A stretch of 64,000 bases of DNA from the NCBI RefSeq assembly GCF_030440515.1, contig NZ_CP076543.1, positions 6,458,501 to 6,522,500 on the forward strand, read 5' to 3'. The DNA is from Streptomyces xanthophaeus. GTDB taxonomy: Bacteria; Actinomycetota; Actinomycetes; Streptomycetales; Streptomycetaceae. Both the position numbers and the translations under genes were made by a program. Of the stretch, positions 1-10,721 are shown piece after piece. The notes below the pieces were generated by a model. It saw nothing but the letters and a program-made list of their open reading frames with translations. It was not told the DNA's origin and did no database searches. Position 1 is the first letter of the stretch. Each line of letters starts with the position of its first letter.

Positions 1-1
1 G

Positions 2-469
2 GGGATCACCGAACCGGCCACCTGGATCAAGGCCTTCGTGGCACCCGACGTCATGGAGCCGTGGTTCCCGCCCGAGTGGGAGCCGACCGATCCCGGCTTC
101 CTGATGGCCGTCGATCTGCGTCCGTCCGTCGTGCGCCCGCCTGACGGCTACACCGTCACCACCGGGACCGCCGACGGTGTCGTCGGCGTACGCGTCCTGA
201 CCGCCGGCGGGGAGCTCGCCGCGCGCGGCCGGATCGGGCTGGCCGGCGCCGCCTGCGTCTTCGACCAGATCATCACCGAGGAGGCCCACCAGCGCCGCGG
301 CCTCGGGACGGTGGTGATGGGCGCACTCACCGGCGCGGCCGTCGAGAACGGTGCGGCCACCGGCATCCTGGGCGCGACCGTCCAGGGCCGGGCGCTCTAC
401 GAAACGCTCGACTGGAAGGTGCTCGCACCGCTGACCGGCTTCGTCCACAAGCCCGTCACCCGTATCTAG
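2..469 (+). CDS. GNAT-family N-acetyltransferase, 5' end outside window
   Basis: The frame is open to the left edge, so the N-terminus is missing; about 155 residues are visible. The segment QRRGLG followed by a helix is the acetyl-CoA pyrophosphate-binding loop of the GNAT fold, and the later ALYETLDWK resembles the final strand-helix of the family. A GTG at 38 is in frame but lies inside the fold, so it is unlikely to be the true start. The substrate cannot be told. The gene is convergent with the next one, with 18 bases between the stops. Confidence 0.75.
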   Translation, partial: GITEPATWIKAFVAPDVMEPWFPPEWEPTDPGFLMAVDLRPSVVRPPDGYTVTTGTADGVVGVRVLTAGGELAARGRIGLAGAACVFDQIITEEAHQRRGLGTVVMGALTGAAVENGAATGILGATVQGRALYETLDWKVLAPLTGFVHKPVTRI

Positions 470-487
470 CCCGTACCCGTTCCGTAT

Positions 488-1690
488 CTAGAGGAAGGTC
501 CGCCCCTCACCCCGGTAGGTCGGCACGCTGCCGGTGACCCGATCGCCCTCGACCAGGTGCAAGGTGTCGAACCGCTCGCACAGTTCGCCCGCCTTCGCGT
601 GCCGGAACCAGACCCGGTCGCCGATCAGCAGATCATCGGCCGGGCTCCCGAGCAGCGGGGTCTGCACCTCGCCCGCGCCCTCCTGGGGGTCGTAGCGCAG
701 CCCCTGCGGCAGGTACGGGACCGGCAGCCGGTCCGCCCCGGCCGCACCGGAGGCCGGATAGCCGCCCCCGAGCACCGTCACCACGCCCACCCCGGGCCTG
801 CGCACCACGGGCTGGGCGAACAGGGCCGCCGGACGCCCGCTGAACGACGTGTAGTTGTCGAACAGCCGGGGCATGTACAGGCCCGAACCCGCGGCTATCT
901 CGGTCACCGCGTCCTCGGCGGCCGTCTGCTGCACGCTGCCGGTACCGCCGCCGTTGACGAACTCCAGATCCGGTACGACGGCCCGCACGGCCCGCACCAC
1001 CTCGGCCCGTCGCGCCGCCAGCTCCCTGCGGGCCGCGCCCTGCATCAGCCGGATCGTCCGGGAGCGCAGCGGGCGACCCGCCAGCGAGTCCCCGACCCCC
1101 GCGACGTGCCCCTCGTACGCCATCAGCCCCACGACCCGGAACCCGGGCCGGTCGGCCACCACCCGGGCCAGCCCGGCCAGCTGCTCGGGCTCGCGCAGCG
1201 GGGAGCGGCGGGCCCCGATCCGTACCCGACCGCCGAGCAGTTGCAGGGACGTGTCCAGCTCCAGACAGACCCGGACCTCCTCGGCGCCGCCGTCCCGGGC
1301 GGCGTCGATCAGGTCCAGCTGCGCGAGGTCGTCCACCATCACCGTGACGGCGCCGGCCAGTTTGGCGTCGCCCGCCAGCTCGCCGAAGCCGGCCCGGTCG
1401 GCGGAGGGATAGGCGAGGAGCACGTCCTCGAACCCGGACCGGGCCAGCCAGAGCGATTCGGCGAGGGTGTACGACATGATCCCGGCGAACCCGGGGCGGG
1501 CGAGGACCCGTTCCAGCAGCGCACGGCACCGGACCGACTTGCTCGCGACCCGGACCGGCTTGCCGGCGGCGCGGCGGACGAGATCGTCGGCGTTGGCGTC
1601 GAAGGCGTCGAGATCCACGATGGCCAGCGGCGCGTCCAGGTGCGCGGTCGCCCGGTCGTACCGGGCGCGGTCGGTGGCGGGGGAATTCAT
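488..1690 (-). CDS. PLP-dependent amino acid deaminase/aldolase (alanine-racemase-like barrel)
   Basis: A 400-residue fold-type III PLP enzyme, related to D-threonine aldolase and D-serine deaminase. Lys51 in RVASKSVR is the expected Schiff-base lysine at the end of the first barrel strand, and FVNGGGTGS is the phosphate-binding glycine loop. The C-terminal HAKAGELCERF contains the His and Cys used for metal binding in the D-serine dehydratase/D-threonine aldolase branch. The ATG at 1690 was chosen because the frame upstream is low-complexity repeat sequence. It probably acts on a D-amino acid or a hydroxy amino acid in the cytoplasm; the exact substrate is inferred only. Confidence 0.8.
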   Translation of the reverse strand: MNSPATDRARYDRATAHLDAPLAIVDLDAFDANADDLVRRAAGKPVRVASKSVRCRALLERVLARPGFAGIMSYTLAESLWLARSGFEDVLLAYPSADRAGFGELAGDAKLAGAVTVMVDDLAQLDLIDAARDGGAEEVRVCLELDTSLQLLGGRVRIGARRSPLREPEQLAGLARVVADRPGFRVVGLMAYEGHVAGVGDSLAGRPLRSRTIRLMQGAARRELAARRAEVVRAVRAVVPDLEFVNGGGTGSVQQTAAEDAVTEIAAGSGLYMPRLFDNYTSFSGRPAALFAQPVVRRPGVGVVTVLGGGYPASGAAGADRLPVPYLPQGLRYDPQEGAGEVQTPLLGSPADDLLIGDRVWFRHAKAGELCERFDTLHLVEGDRVTGSVPTYRGEGRTFL

Positions 1691-1795
1691 GGGCGGCAGC
1701 TTGCCAGAGGTCTCTACCGGTGGGTAGTGCCCCGCGCCTCGGGCGCCGACGGGCCGGGGTGGTGCGGCCGGCTGCCCGGTCGCGGCTCGACGACC

Positions 1796-1836
1796 GGGGC
1801 TCCGCCCCGGATCCCGTGCTCGAACGCCGGCGGGGC
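1796..1836. repeat. Streptomyces-type palindromic intergenic repeat, family 1
   Basis: A 41-base element opening with the palindrome ggggctccgcccc and closing with cgccggcggggc. It matches, in reverse complement, the element at 52974-53015 with three substitutions and one gap, and its first half recurs at 14054-14080. It sits in the 276-base gap between divergent genes. Function unknown; it may be a mobile palindrome of REP type. Confidence 0.75.
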
Positions 1837-1881
1837 CGGATCGGTGCGGCGGGGCCGGATCGGTGCGGTGGGGCCGGTTCC
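1832..1881. repeat. 19-base tandem repeat, about 2.6 copies
   Basis: Two successive 19-base units beginning ggggccggatcggtgcgg, differing in the last base, followed by a partial third copy. They overlap the end of the palindromic repeat and lie between divergent genes. Copy number might vary by slippage. Confidence 0.7.
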
Positions 1882-1966
1882 GGGGTGGTACCGGGATCCA
1901 CCTTGCTGCGGCGACGCCGTAGAGTACGGGCAGGCAGCCGTACGGAACGGGGGGCGGAGCCGCCGG

Positions 1967-2779
1967 ATGACCACGACGACACCGCGGACCGCGATCCTGG
2001 GCGAGCCCGAACCGATCCCGCCCCAGCCCCGGCCCACGCACGCGAACACGCGCCGCCACCCCGTACGGGTCCTCGCCGCCACGCTCTGCGTCCTCCTCGG
2101 CAGCGGCCTCGTCGGCGGGGCCGCCCTCACCACCTGGGCCGAACACCGCGCCGCGGCCCGTCCCCTCCCCGCCGACGCCGTCTACCGCAAGGCCGGGTCG
2201 CTGTGGCGTGCCGCCCCCGTCGACAGCCTGCTCCCGCCCGTCCTGACCGGCCCCTCCGCCGGCCCCGGCGGCTCCGACCGCACCTGGACCCGGATCGCGC
2301 TCGCCCCCGACGCCGACTGCCCGGCAGCCCTCGCCGCCGACTGGCAGGCCCTGCTGGCCGCCACCGGCTGCACCCGCGTGCTGCGCGCCACCTACACCGA
2401 CGCCACCCGAAGCTCGCTGATCACCGTCGGCATGGTCTTCACCCCCGCCGACGCCCCCACGATGACCGCCCTCAAGGGCCGGATCCCCGCTCCGCCCGCG
2501 TACGGGTTCACCGACGCGCAGCGCGGCGCCTGGGCCGCCTCCGTACTCACCGAGGCACCCGTCGTCGTCTACACCGTCTCCGCCTTCGCCGACGGCCGAG
2601 CCCTGGACGGGCCCCGCCCCGCCGCGGACCTGATGAAGAAGGACGCCACGGGAGCCGCCGCCCAGGCCGGTCTCGGCCACGAGGCCCAGGCGCTCGCCGA
2701 CCGCGTCGGCCACGGCCTCGCCTTCCTCGCCGCACCGCCCGCACCGCCCGCCACACCCACCCCGGAGCCCACCCGATGA
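1967..2779 (+). CDS. Single-pass membrane protein coupled to subtilase
   Basis: A 270-residue protein of unknown function. Residues 1-30 are Pro/Arg-rich and likely cytoplasmic, residues 33-57 form one hydrophobic segment, and the rest would be extracellular. Two cysteines (in DADCPAAL and ATGCTRVL) could form a disulfide outside the cell. The tail is Pro/Ala-rich. Its TGA overlaps the ATG of the protease gene (ATGA), so the two are translationally coupled. I infer that it works with the protease as inhibitor, substrate or anchor; no domain was recognised. Confidence 0.75.
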   Translation: MTTTTPRTAILGEPEPIPPQPRPTHANTRRHPVRVLAATLCVLLGSGLVGGAALTTWAEHRAAARPLPADAVYRKAGSLWRAAPVDSLLPPVLTGPSAGPGGSDRTWTRIALAPDADCPAALAADWQALLAATGCTRVLRATYTDATRSSLITVGMVFTPADAPTMTALKGRIPAPPAYGFTDAQRGAWAASVLTEAPVVVYTVSAFADGRALDGPRPAADLMKKDATGAAAQAGLGHEAQALADRVGHGLAFLAAPPAPPATPTPEPTR

Positions 2780-3981
2780 TCCGCCGGGCCTCGGGGCAGG
2801 CGGCCGCCGCCCTGCTCGCCGCGACCCTCCTCGTGTCCGCCACCGCGACCCCCGCCGCCGCCGACAACATCCGCGACCGCCAGTGGGGCCTGCTGGCCCT
2901 GCGCGCCGAGGAGGCCTGGGGCACCACCCGGGGCGCCGGAGTGACCGTCGCCGTCCTGGACACCGGCGTCGACGAGTCCCATCCCGACCTCTCCGGCCAG
3001 GTTCTTCCCGGCACCGACCTCATCGGCATGGGAGCCGGCCCCGGCGACCGCGCCTGGGCCCGCCACGGAACGGCCATGGCCAGCATCATCGCCGGGCACG
3101 GCCACGGCCCCAGCCGCGGCCAGGGTGTCCTCGGCATGGCCCCGCAGGCACGGATCCTGCCCGTCCGGGTGATTCTCGAAGAGGGCGACCCGGGCCGCGC
3201 CAAGGCCCGCGACAGCAAGGGCGGGTCCCTCGCCGAGGGCATCCGGTGGGCCGCGGACCACGGCGCGGACGTGATCAACCTGTCCCTCGGCGACGACAGC
3301 GACTCCGCCCACCACGAGGCGGGGGAGGACGAGGCCGTCCAGTACGCCCTCGCCAAGGGCGTGGTCGTCGTGGCCTCCGCGGGCAACGGCGGCGAGGCCG
3401 GCGACCGTGTCTCCTACCCGGCCGCCTATCCGGGGGTCATCGCCGTCACCGCTGTCGACCGGCGGGGCAAGAAGGCCAAGTTCTCCACCCGTAACTGGTA
3501 CGCCACCGTCAGCGCCCCCGGCGTCGACGTCGTCATCGCCGACCCCGACCGCTCGTACTACGAGGGCTGGGGCACCAGCGCCGCGGCGGCCTTCGTCTCC
3601 GGCTCCGTGGCCCTCGTCCTGTCCGCGCACCCCGACCTGACGCCGGCCCAGGTGAAGAAGCTGCTGGAGGCGACCGCCTCCGACTCCCCGGCCGGCGGCC
3701 GCGACGACGCCCGCGGTCACGGGCTGATCGATCCGGTCGCCGCCCTCCAGGCCGCCGAGGGGATGCGCCCGGACGCTCCGGCGCCCGTGCCCGCCGCGGC
3801 CGGGAGCACCTACTTCGGCCCCGGCCCCGAGCCGGTCCGCCCGCCCGAGCGGCGCGCGCGGCTGGGAGCCCCGGCGGCCGCGGTCGCGGGGGCGGTGCTG
3901 CTCGTCCTGGCCGCCGTACTCGCGCGGCGCCCGCGCCGGGGCACCTGGGGCCGTGGCCAGGACCCGTACGCGGCACAGTAG
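2776..3981 (+). CDS. Mycosin-like S8 subtilisin serine protease, membrane-anchored
   Basis: 401 residues: a signal peptide ending near the Ala run at 26-29, a subtilase domain (about 35-328) and a C-terminal transmembrane helix (364-383) with a basic tail. The catalytic residues are Asp62 (VAVLDTGVDESHP), His97 (RHGTAMASIIAG) and Ser268 (WGTSAAAAFVSG), with oxyanion Asn204 (ASAGNGG). The usual GTSMAAPHVSG box is altered to GTSAAAAFVSG. The architecture equals type VII secretion-associated mycosins (MycP), which face outward and are membrane-tethered, but no ESX core gene is visible here. It overlaps the upstream gene by 4 bases. Confidence 0.9.
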   Translation: MIRRASGQAAAALLAATLLVSATATPAAADNIRDRQWGLLALRAEEAWGTTRGAGVTVAVLDTGVDESHPDLSGQVLPGTDLIGMGAGPGDRAWARHGTAMASIIAGHGHGPSRGQGVLGMAPQARILPVRVILEEGDPGRAKARDSKGGSLAEGIRWAADHGADVINLSLGDDSDSAHHEAGEDEAVQYALAKGVVVVASAGNGGEAGDRVSYPAAYPGVIAVTAVDRRGKKAKFSTRNWYATVSAPGVDVVIADPDRSYYEGWGTSAAAAFVSGSVALVLSAHPDLTPAQVKKLLEATASDSPAGGRDDARGHGLIDPVAALQAAEGMRPDAPAPVPAAAGSTYFGPGPEPVRPPERRARLGAPAAAVAGAVLLVLAAVLARRPRRGTWGRGQDPYAAQ

Positions 3982-3993
3982 GGTCGGGTAACT

Positions 3994-4743
3994 GTGGCGA
4001 ACATGGCGAACAAGAACATTCCCGACCCGGGATTCTCCGACGACGACGGCTCCGCCGATCCCCGGCTGACCGCGGCTCTGGCCGCCTGGTCCGGGGACCG
4101 GGCGAAGGAGCCGGAGGTGCTGGCCGCGCTCAAGGGCGCCCGCCTGCTGGTCCCGGTGGTCGCCGTCCTCGGTGAGGTGGAGACCGACCCGGAGACGGGC
4201 CTGAAGCGCGAGAAGACCAGTGACATGGCCGTCCCGACCCTGCGGGCGGGCGACCGGCGGGCGCTGCCCGCCTTCACCTCGATCGCCTCGCTCGCGCTCT
4301 GGGACCCCGCGGCCCGGCCGGTGGCCGTCCCGCTGCACCAGGCGCTGGCGGCCGCCGCGCACGAGAAGGCCGACACCGTGGTCCTGGACCTGGCCGGCCC
4401 GGTCACGTACCAGCTGACCGGCTCCGCGCTGCTCGCGCTCGCCGAGGGCCGCACCGACGCGGGTCCGCTGGCCGATCCCGCCGTACGGGAGGCCGTACGG
4501 GCCGCCGTGTCCGCGGAGCCGGCCGTCCTGCGCGCCCACCTCGGCCCGGGCGGCGCGGACTCCGACGGCACCCTGGCGATCGTGCTGGCCGGGGGCGCGC
4601 AGGCGTCCGCGGCGGCCCGGCGCGTCGCCGAGGCGCTGGCGGCGGACACCACGCTGCGGGCCCGGCTGGTCCGCGGGCTGGACCTGGCGCTGCTCCCGTC
4701 GGACGCTCCGGCTCCGCCCGGCGAGCCCCTGTTCACCCGCTGA
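3994..4743 (+). CDS. SseB-family protein
   Basis: 249 residues from GTG 3994; the ATG at 4003 is an equally plausible start. The middle (LRAGDRRALPAFTSIASLALW) fits the SseB N-terminal domain, in which a strand is followed by an A-F-T-S segment. It is probably cytoplasmic, with no signal or membrane helix. It lies 12 bases after the protease gene and has a TAGGGT hexamer (3979-3984) before the GTG, so it may have its own promoter. The biochemical role of SseB-like proteins in actinobacteria is not known. Confidence 0.8.
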   Translation: MANMANKNIPDPGFSDDDGSADPRLTAALAAWSGDRAKEPEVLAALKGARLLVPVVAVLGEVETDPETGLKREKTSDMAVPTLRAGDRRALPAFTSIASLALWDPAARPVAVPLHQALAAAAHEKADTVVLDLAGPVTYQLTGSALLALAEGRTDAGPLADPAVREAVRAAVSAEPAVLRAHLGPGGADSDGTLAIVLAGGAQASAAARRVAEALAADTTLRARLVRGLDLALLPSDAPAPPGEPLFTR

Positions 4744-4821
4744 CCGCCGGGAATCCCGATGAGCGATCTGCCGGCCCGTGCGCGGCCCTGACCGTACGGC
4801 GGCCGCGCGGCCCCCGGACAC

Positions 4822-4865
4822 GACGACGGCCGGTGCGCCCCATGCGGGGCGCACCGGCCGTCGTC
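4822..4865. terminator. Bidirectional intrinsic terminator
   Basis: A perfect 20-base inverted repeat around a 4-base loop (atgc), placed between the convergent SseB-like and DUF1844 genes. No strong T-run is present, as is common in Streptomyces. Confidence 0.85.
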
Positions 4866-4887
4866 CTGCTGTCTTTCCGGTACGGGC

Positions 4888-5265
4888 TCAGCCGAAGACG
4901 GGACCCGTGAACTTCTCGCCCGGCCCCTGGCCCGGCTCGTCCGGCACGATCGAGGCCTCGCGGAAGGCCAGCTGGAGCGACTTCAGGCCGTCGCGCAGCG
5001 GGGCGGCGTGGAAGGAGCTGATCTCGGTGGCGCTCGCGGTGACCAGACCGGCCAGGGCCGTGATCAGCTTGCGGGCCTCGTCGAGGTCCTTGTGCTCGGA
5101 GTCCGGCTTGTCCAGGCCCAGGTTGACCGCCGCGGCGCTCAGCAGGTGCACGGCCACCGTGGTGATCACCTCGACGGCGGGCACGTCCGCGATGTCGCGG
5201 GTCATGGTGTCGTAGTCGGGGGTGCCGTCGGCAGCGGGTTCGGTGGGGGGTGTCGCGTCAGTCAT
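4888..5265 (-). CDS. DUF1844 domain protein
   Basis: A 125-residue cytoplasmic protein; the body VPAVEVITTVAVHLLSAA and the following helices match the DUF1844 family, a short all-helical domain in actinobacteria. From memory it is regularly encoded divergently beside infC, as here. The start is ATG 5265, inside a slightly longer frame. A Pro/Thr/Glu-rich N-terminal 20 residues is probably disordered. The function is unknown; the constant position next to translation genes suggests a ribosome-related role, but that is inference. Confidence 0.8.
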   Translation of the reverse strand: MTDATPPTEPAADGTPDYDTMTRDIADVPAVEVITTVAVHLLSAAAVNLGLDKPDSEHKDLDEARKLITALAGLVTASATEISSFHAAPLRDGLKSLQLAFREASIVPDEPGQGPGEKFTGPVFG

Positions 5266-5614
5266 GCGCCCCACGATATGCCGTGCGGCGGGCTTGCGGC
5301 GCGGGTGCTAGTATGTACTTCGACCGGCCGGACACTTCTGTGCCCGGCCCACAAGTGGAGGCTCCGTTCTCCCACCTGACTGCCCTCCGGGGCGGCGGGT
5401 CACCGGTCAGGCGGCATCCATCGTTCCGTACGGACGATGGAAAGCTGCCCGAGTTTACGCCCCGCGGTTTGCACGCGGCGGTGTTCCGGTTGTTTTGGAG
5501 CCCCTGCCTGTGCCCGGCGGGGCTTTTTTCATTCTCCCGCTGCGGTCGGTCTGACGGAAATACACGTCAGCGGCTGTCTGCCAGGCAGCCGTGTGGTGCT
5601 ACCGAGGAGGATCC
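5266..5614 (+). promoter_or_regulatory. infC operon promoter and long structured 5' leader
   Basis: No gene was found in this 349-base stretch. A -10-like TAGTAT lies at 5309-5314, giving a leader of about 290 bases. It contains a strong hairpin with arms 5418-5424 and 5434-5440, a smaller one (5462-5466 with 5474-5478), and a terminator-like hairpin at 5499-5529 followed by T residues. This layout fits transcription attenuation of a ribosomal-protein operon, as known for L20/IF3 leaders of Firmicutes; the ligand here is inferred. Confidence 0.65.
5499..5529 (+). terminator. Attenuator hairpin in infC leader
   Basis: Arms agcccc (5499-5504) and ggggct (5519-5524), with an inner gcc/ggc pairing, are followed directly by a run of T. 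It is a classic U-tailed terminator, unusual in this GC-rich genome, and lies 86 bases before the infC start. It should stop transcription before infC-rpmI-rplT unless an alternative fold forms. Confidence 0.75.
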
Positions 5615-6325
5615 ATCAGCACCGAGCCCCGCATCAACGACCGGATTCGCGTTCCCGAGGTACGGCTTGTCGGTCCCAGCGGCGAGCAGGTCGGCATCGT
5701 GCCGCTTGCCAAGGCGCTTGAGCTCGCGCAGGAGTACGACCTCGACCTGGTCGAGGTCGCGGCGTCCGCACGCCCGCCGGTCTGCAAGCTCATGGACTAC
5801 GGCAAGTTCAAGTACGAGTCGGCCATGAAGGCCCGTGAGGCGCGCAAGAACCAGGCGCACACGGTCATCAAGGAAATGAAGCTCCGGCCGAAGATCGACC
5901 CGCACGACTATGACACCAAGAAGGGTCACGTCGTTCGGTTCCTCAAGCAGGGCGACAAGGTCAAGATCACGATCATGTTCCGTGGTCGCGAGCAGTCCCG
6001 GCCGGAACTCGGCTACCGACTGCTGCAGCGTCTCGCCTCGGACGTCGAGGACCTCGGGTTCATCGAGTCGAACCCGAAGCAGGACGGCCGAAACATGATC
6101 ATGGTCCTCGGTCCGCACAAGAAGAAGACCGAGGCGATGGCCGAAGCCCGCGAGGCGCAGGCCGCCCGCAAGGCGGAGCGCCAGGGTGTCGCCCACACCG
6201 AAGACGAGGCTCCTTCCGAGGACGCCGCCGTCGAGGTCGATGACACCACCGAGGTCGCCTCCGCCGAGGCCACCGAGGCCGCTGCCGAAGAGGCTCCGGC
6301 CGACGAGGCGAACGCCGAGGCCTGA
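5615..6325 (+). CDS. infC: Translation initiation factor IF-3
   Basis: 236 residues. IF3 binds the 30S subunit, blocks premature joining of 50S and proofreads the start codon. The N-terminal domain begins [11 protein letters not shown], and the C-terminal domain carries [21 protein letters not shown] Glu/Ala-rich tail of about 40 residues is typical of actinobacteria. The start codon is ATC at 5615: GGAGG lies 4 bases upstream and the known IF3 N-terminus begins exactly there, whereas the GTG at 5591 is upstream of the Shine-Dalgarno site. A rare start permits autoregulation, because IF3 disfavours such codons. First gene of infC-rpmI-rplT. Confidence 0.95.
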   Translation: MSTEPRINDRIRVPEVRLVGPSGEQVGIVPLAKALELAQEYDLDLVEVAASARPPVCKLMDYGKFKYESAMKAREARKNQAHTVIKEMKLRPKIDPHDYDTKKGHVVRFLKQGDKVKITIMFRGREQSRPELGYRLLQRLASDVEDLGFIESNPKQDGRNMIMVLGPHKKKTEAMAEAREAQAARKAERQGVAHTEDEAPSEDAAVEVDDTTEVASAEATEAAAEEAPADEANAEA

Positions 6326-6431
6326 TTCCAGGACACCCCGTCCCGGGATCACCCGACACAACATGACGCTCCCGTAAGCCGGTCCCGTACCGGACCGGTG
6401 GGAGCGCCACCGACGAGGAGATAACGGCGCC

Positions 6432-6626
6432 ATGCCGAAGAACAAGACGCACAGCGGTACCAAGAAGCGCTTCAAGGTCACCGGCTCCGGCAAGGTGCTC
6501 CGCGAGCGCGCCGGCAAGCGCCACCTGCTCGAGCACAAGTCGTCCCGTGTCACCCGCCGCCTCACCGGCACCGCGGAGATGGCCCCCGGCGACGCCGCGA
6601 AGATCAAGAAGCTTCTCGGCATCTGA
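6432..6626 (+). CDS. rpmI: 50S ribosomal protein bL35
   Basis: 64 residues, very basic, beginning [21 protein letters not shown], the hallmark N-terminus of bL35. It assembles into the large subunit near the exit tunnel. GAGGAG lies 11 bases before the ATG. Second gene of the infC operon, with about 105 bases on each side that could hold translational control elements. Confidence 0.97.
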   Translation: MPKNKTHSGTKKRFKVTGSGKVLRERAGKRHLLEHKSSRVTRRLTGTAEMAPGDAAKIKKLLGI

Positions 6627-6731
6627 CGTCTCCGCTCCCCCTGCCGGGAGCGGACGCACGTCGAGACCGGGACCCCATCGAATTTCGGGCTGTGTGAAGA
6701 CACCCACGGCCCCGCTACAAGGAGTTAAAAA

Positions 6732-7118
6732 GTGGCACGCGTCAAGCGGGCAGTAAACGCCCACAAGAAGCGCCGGGCGATCCTCGAGGCGGCCTCCGGC
6801 TACCGCGGTCAGCGTTCGCGCCTGTACCGCAAGGCCAAGGAGCAGGTCACCCACTCGCTGGTCTACAACTTCAACGACCGCAAGAAGCGCAAGGGCGACT
6901 TCCGTCAGCTGTGGATCCAGCGCATCAACGCCGCTGCCCGCCAGAACGGCATGACGTACAACCGCCTCATCCAGGGTCTGAAGGCCGCCAACATCGAGGT
7001 GGACCGCAAGATCCTCGCGGAGCTGGCCGTCAACGACGCCAACGCGTTCGCCGCGCTCGTCGAGGTCGCGCAGAAGGCGCTTCCGGCCGACGTCAACGCC
7101 CCCAAGGCCGCTGCCTAA
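6732..7118 (+). CDS. rplT: 50S ribosomal protein bL20
   Basis: 128 residues starting [15 protein letters not shown], with the basic N-terminal arm and the C-terminal globular domain ([19 protein letters not shown]). bL20 is an early 23S rRNA-binding assembly protein and, in other bacteria, the repressor of its own operon through a leader that mimics its rRNA site. The GTG start follows AAGGAG. It closes the operon, followed by a strong hairpin. Confidence 0.97.
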   Translation: MARVKRAVNAHKKRRAILEAASGYRGQRSRLYRKAKEQVTHSLVYNFNDRKKRKGDFRQLWIQRINAAARQNGMTYNRLIQGLKAANIEVDRKILAELAVNDANAFAALVEVAQKALPADVNAPKAAA

Positions 7119-7153
7119 GGGCTAGCCGGCCCAGCTCACCCAGGGCCGGCCCC

Positions 7154-7187
7154 CACGGACCCGCAGGCATTCGCCTGCGGGTCCGTG
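7154..7187 (+). terminator. Intrinsic terminator after rplT
   Basis: A perfect 15-base stem (arms 7154-7168 and 7173-7187) with loop attc, 36 bases after the rplT stop. Confidence 0.9.
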
Positions 7188-7284
7188 TGCTTTCCGCGCC
7201 GCGGCCGCCCCGCGCCGCGCCCCGCCGCCCCGCCCCGTCCAGCCCCCGTCCCGCCCGGAACCCCGAAAGAGAACCGCACACACC

Positions 7285-8145
<861 letters not shown>

Positions 8146-8201
8146 TAATGTGGCGGCCCGGGGGGCCCACTGCGCTACTCGGAGATGTGGGGTACGGGGA
8201 C

Positions 8202-9440
8202 ATGACCGTCGGTACGAACAGCTCGCCGGAGGCCGATACGTCGGCCGGTCCGCCGTTGCCGGTCGGCCTCTGCGCCCGTACGGGCGGGCCCATCGATGCC
8301 GTGCCCCCCGCACGCGCCTCCGACGCGCTGCGCGGCGTACCGCCGCAGGGCGCGGCCCGCGGGGCGGTCCTGGGGAGCGGGGCACCCGGTGAGGGGCTCG
8401 CCTTCGGGATCGACCCCGACTGCCTGCCCGACGGGCTCGTCGTCGCCGACGCCACCGGGCACGTGATCTGCTTCAACCGGGCCGCGGCCCGGATGACCGC
8501 GACCGACCCCGCCCAGGCGCTCGGCACGCGCATCGAGCGGGCGCTCCCGCTCGAAGACCTCGAAGGCCGCCGCTGGTGGGCGCTGACCGACCCGTACGGG
8601 GGCCTCGCCACCCGCCGCGGGCAGCCCGAGCGCAACCTCCTGCTTCCGGGCGGGCGCGAGGTGCTGGTCTCCGCCAGCTACGTCCGTACGCACCCCACCG
8701 GGCCGCTGCGCCGCCTCGTGGTCACCCTGCGCGGTACCGAGGCCCGCCGGCGCACCGAGCGCAGCCACGCCGAGCTCATCGCCACCGTCGCCCACGAGCT
8801 GCGCTCCCCGCTGACCTCGGTCAAGGGGTTCACGGCCACCCTGCTCGCCAAATGGGAGCGGTTCACCGACGACCAGAAGCGGCTGATGCTGGAGACCGTC
8901 GACGCCGACGCCAACCGCGTCACCCGTCTCATCGCCGAACTGCTCGACATCTCCCGCATCGACTCCGGCCGCCTGGAGGTGCGCCGCCAGCCGGTGGACA
9001 TCGCCACCGCCGTCGGCCGCCACGTGCAGGCGCTCACCGCGAACGGGCAGGATCCCGAGCGGTTCCTCGTGAGCGTCAGCCGCCCGCTCCCCGATCTGTG
9101 GGCCGATCCGGACAAGATCGACCAGATCCTCGGCAACCTCCTGGAAAATGCGGTGCGCCACGGAGAGGGAACGGTCACCATCGGTGTGTCGCCGCATGAG
9201 AAGGGAACCGCCGTCACCGTGACCGACGAAGGCCCCGGGATCCCCGAGGAGTCGATGGGCCGCGTCTTCACCCGCTTCTGGCGGGGGAGCAAGCGCGGCG
9301 GCACCGGCCTGGGCCTGTACATCGTCAAGGGCATCGTGGAGGCCCACGGCGGGACCATCACGGTCGGCCGCGGGCCCGGCGGCGGCGCCGAGTTCCGATT
9401 TATCCTGCCCGTGAGCGCCCCCGCGTACCTCACGCAGTAG
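8202..9440 (+). CDS. Soluble PAS-domain sensor histidine kinase
   Basis: 412 residues with no membrane segment. The order is a disordered N-terminus (1-65), a PAS domain (about 70-180, DPDCLPDGLVVADATGHVI), HisKA with phospho-acceptor His198 (VAHELRSPLTS), and HATPase with N-box NLLENAVRHG, DEGPGIP and GTGLGLYIV. No response regulator is adjacent, so the partner is elsewhere. ATG 8202 was chosen; an in-frame ATG at 8148, 2 bases after the preceding stop, lacks a ribosome site. The gene is followed by pheS, and the kinase-pheST order is, from memory, conserved in Streptomyces. Confidence 0.88.
   Translation: MTVGTNSSPEADTSAGPPLPVGLCARTGGPIDAVPPARASDALRGVPPQGAARGAVLGSGAPGEGLAFGIDPDCLPDGLVVADATGHVICFNRAAARMTATDPAQALGTRIERALPLEDLEGRRWWALTDPYGGLATRRGQPERNLLLPGGREVLVSASYVRTHPTGPLRRLVVTLRGTEARRRTERSHAELIATVAHELRSPLTSVKGFTATLLAKWERFTDDQKRLMLETVDADANRVTRLIAELLDISRIDSGRLEVRRQPVDIATAVGRHVQALTANGQDPERFLVSVSRPLPDLWADPDKIDQILGNLLENAVRHGEGTVTIGVSPHEKGTAVTVTDEGPGIPEESMGRVFTRFWRGSKRGGTGLGLYIVKGIVEAHGGTITVGRGPGGGAEFRFILPVSAPAYLTQ

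Positions 9441-10720
<1,280 letters not shown>

Positions 10721-10721
<1 letters not shown>

Noticed and set aside
488..2713. A 741-codon open frame on the minus strand extending past the deaminase gene
   Set aside because: Only the part from 1690 downward matches the PLP enzyme; the upstream part is antisense to the membrane protein gene and reads as low-complexity Gly/Arg.
2776..3981. A type VII secretion locus
   Set aside because: The protease resembles mycosin, but no EccB, EccC, EccD or EsxAB-like gene is present.
8148..8204. Earlier ATG (8148) for the histidine kinase
   Set aside because: It lies 2 bases after the previous stop with no ribosome site, and the added 18 residues are low-complexity.
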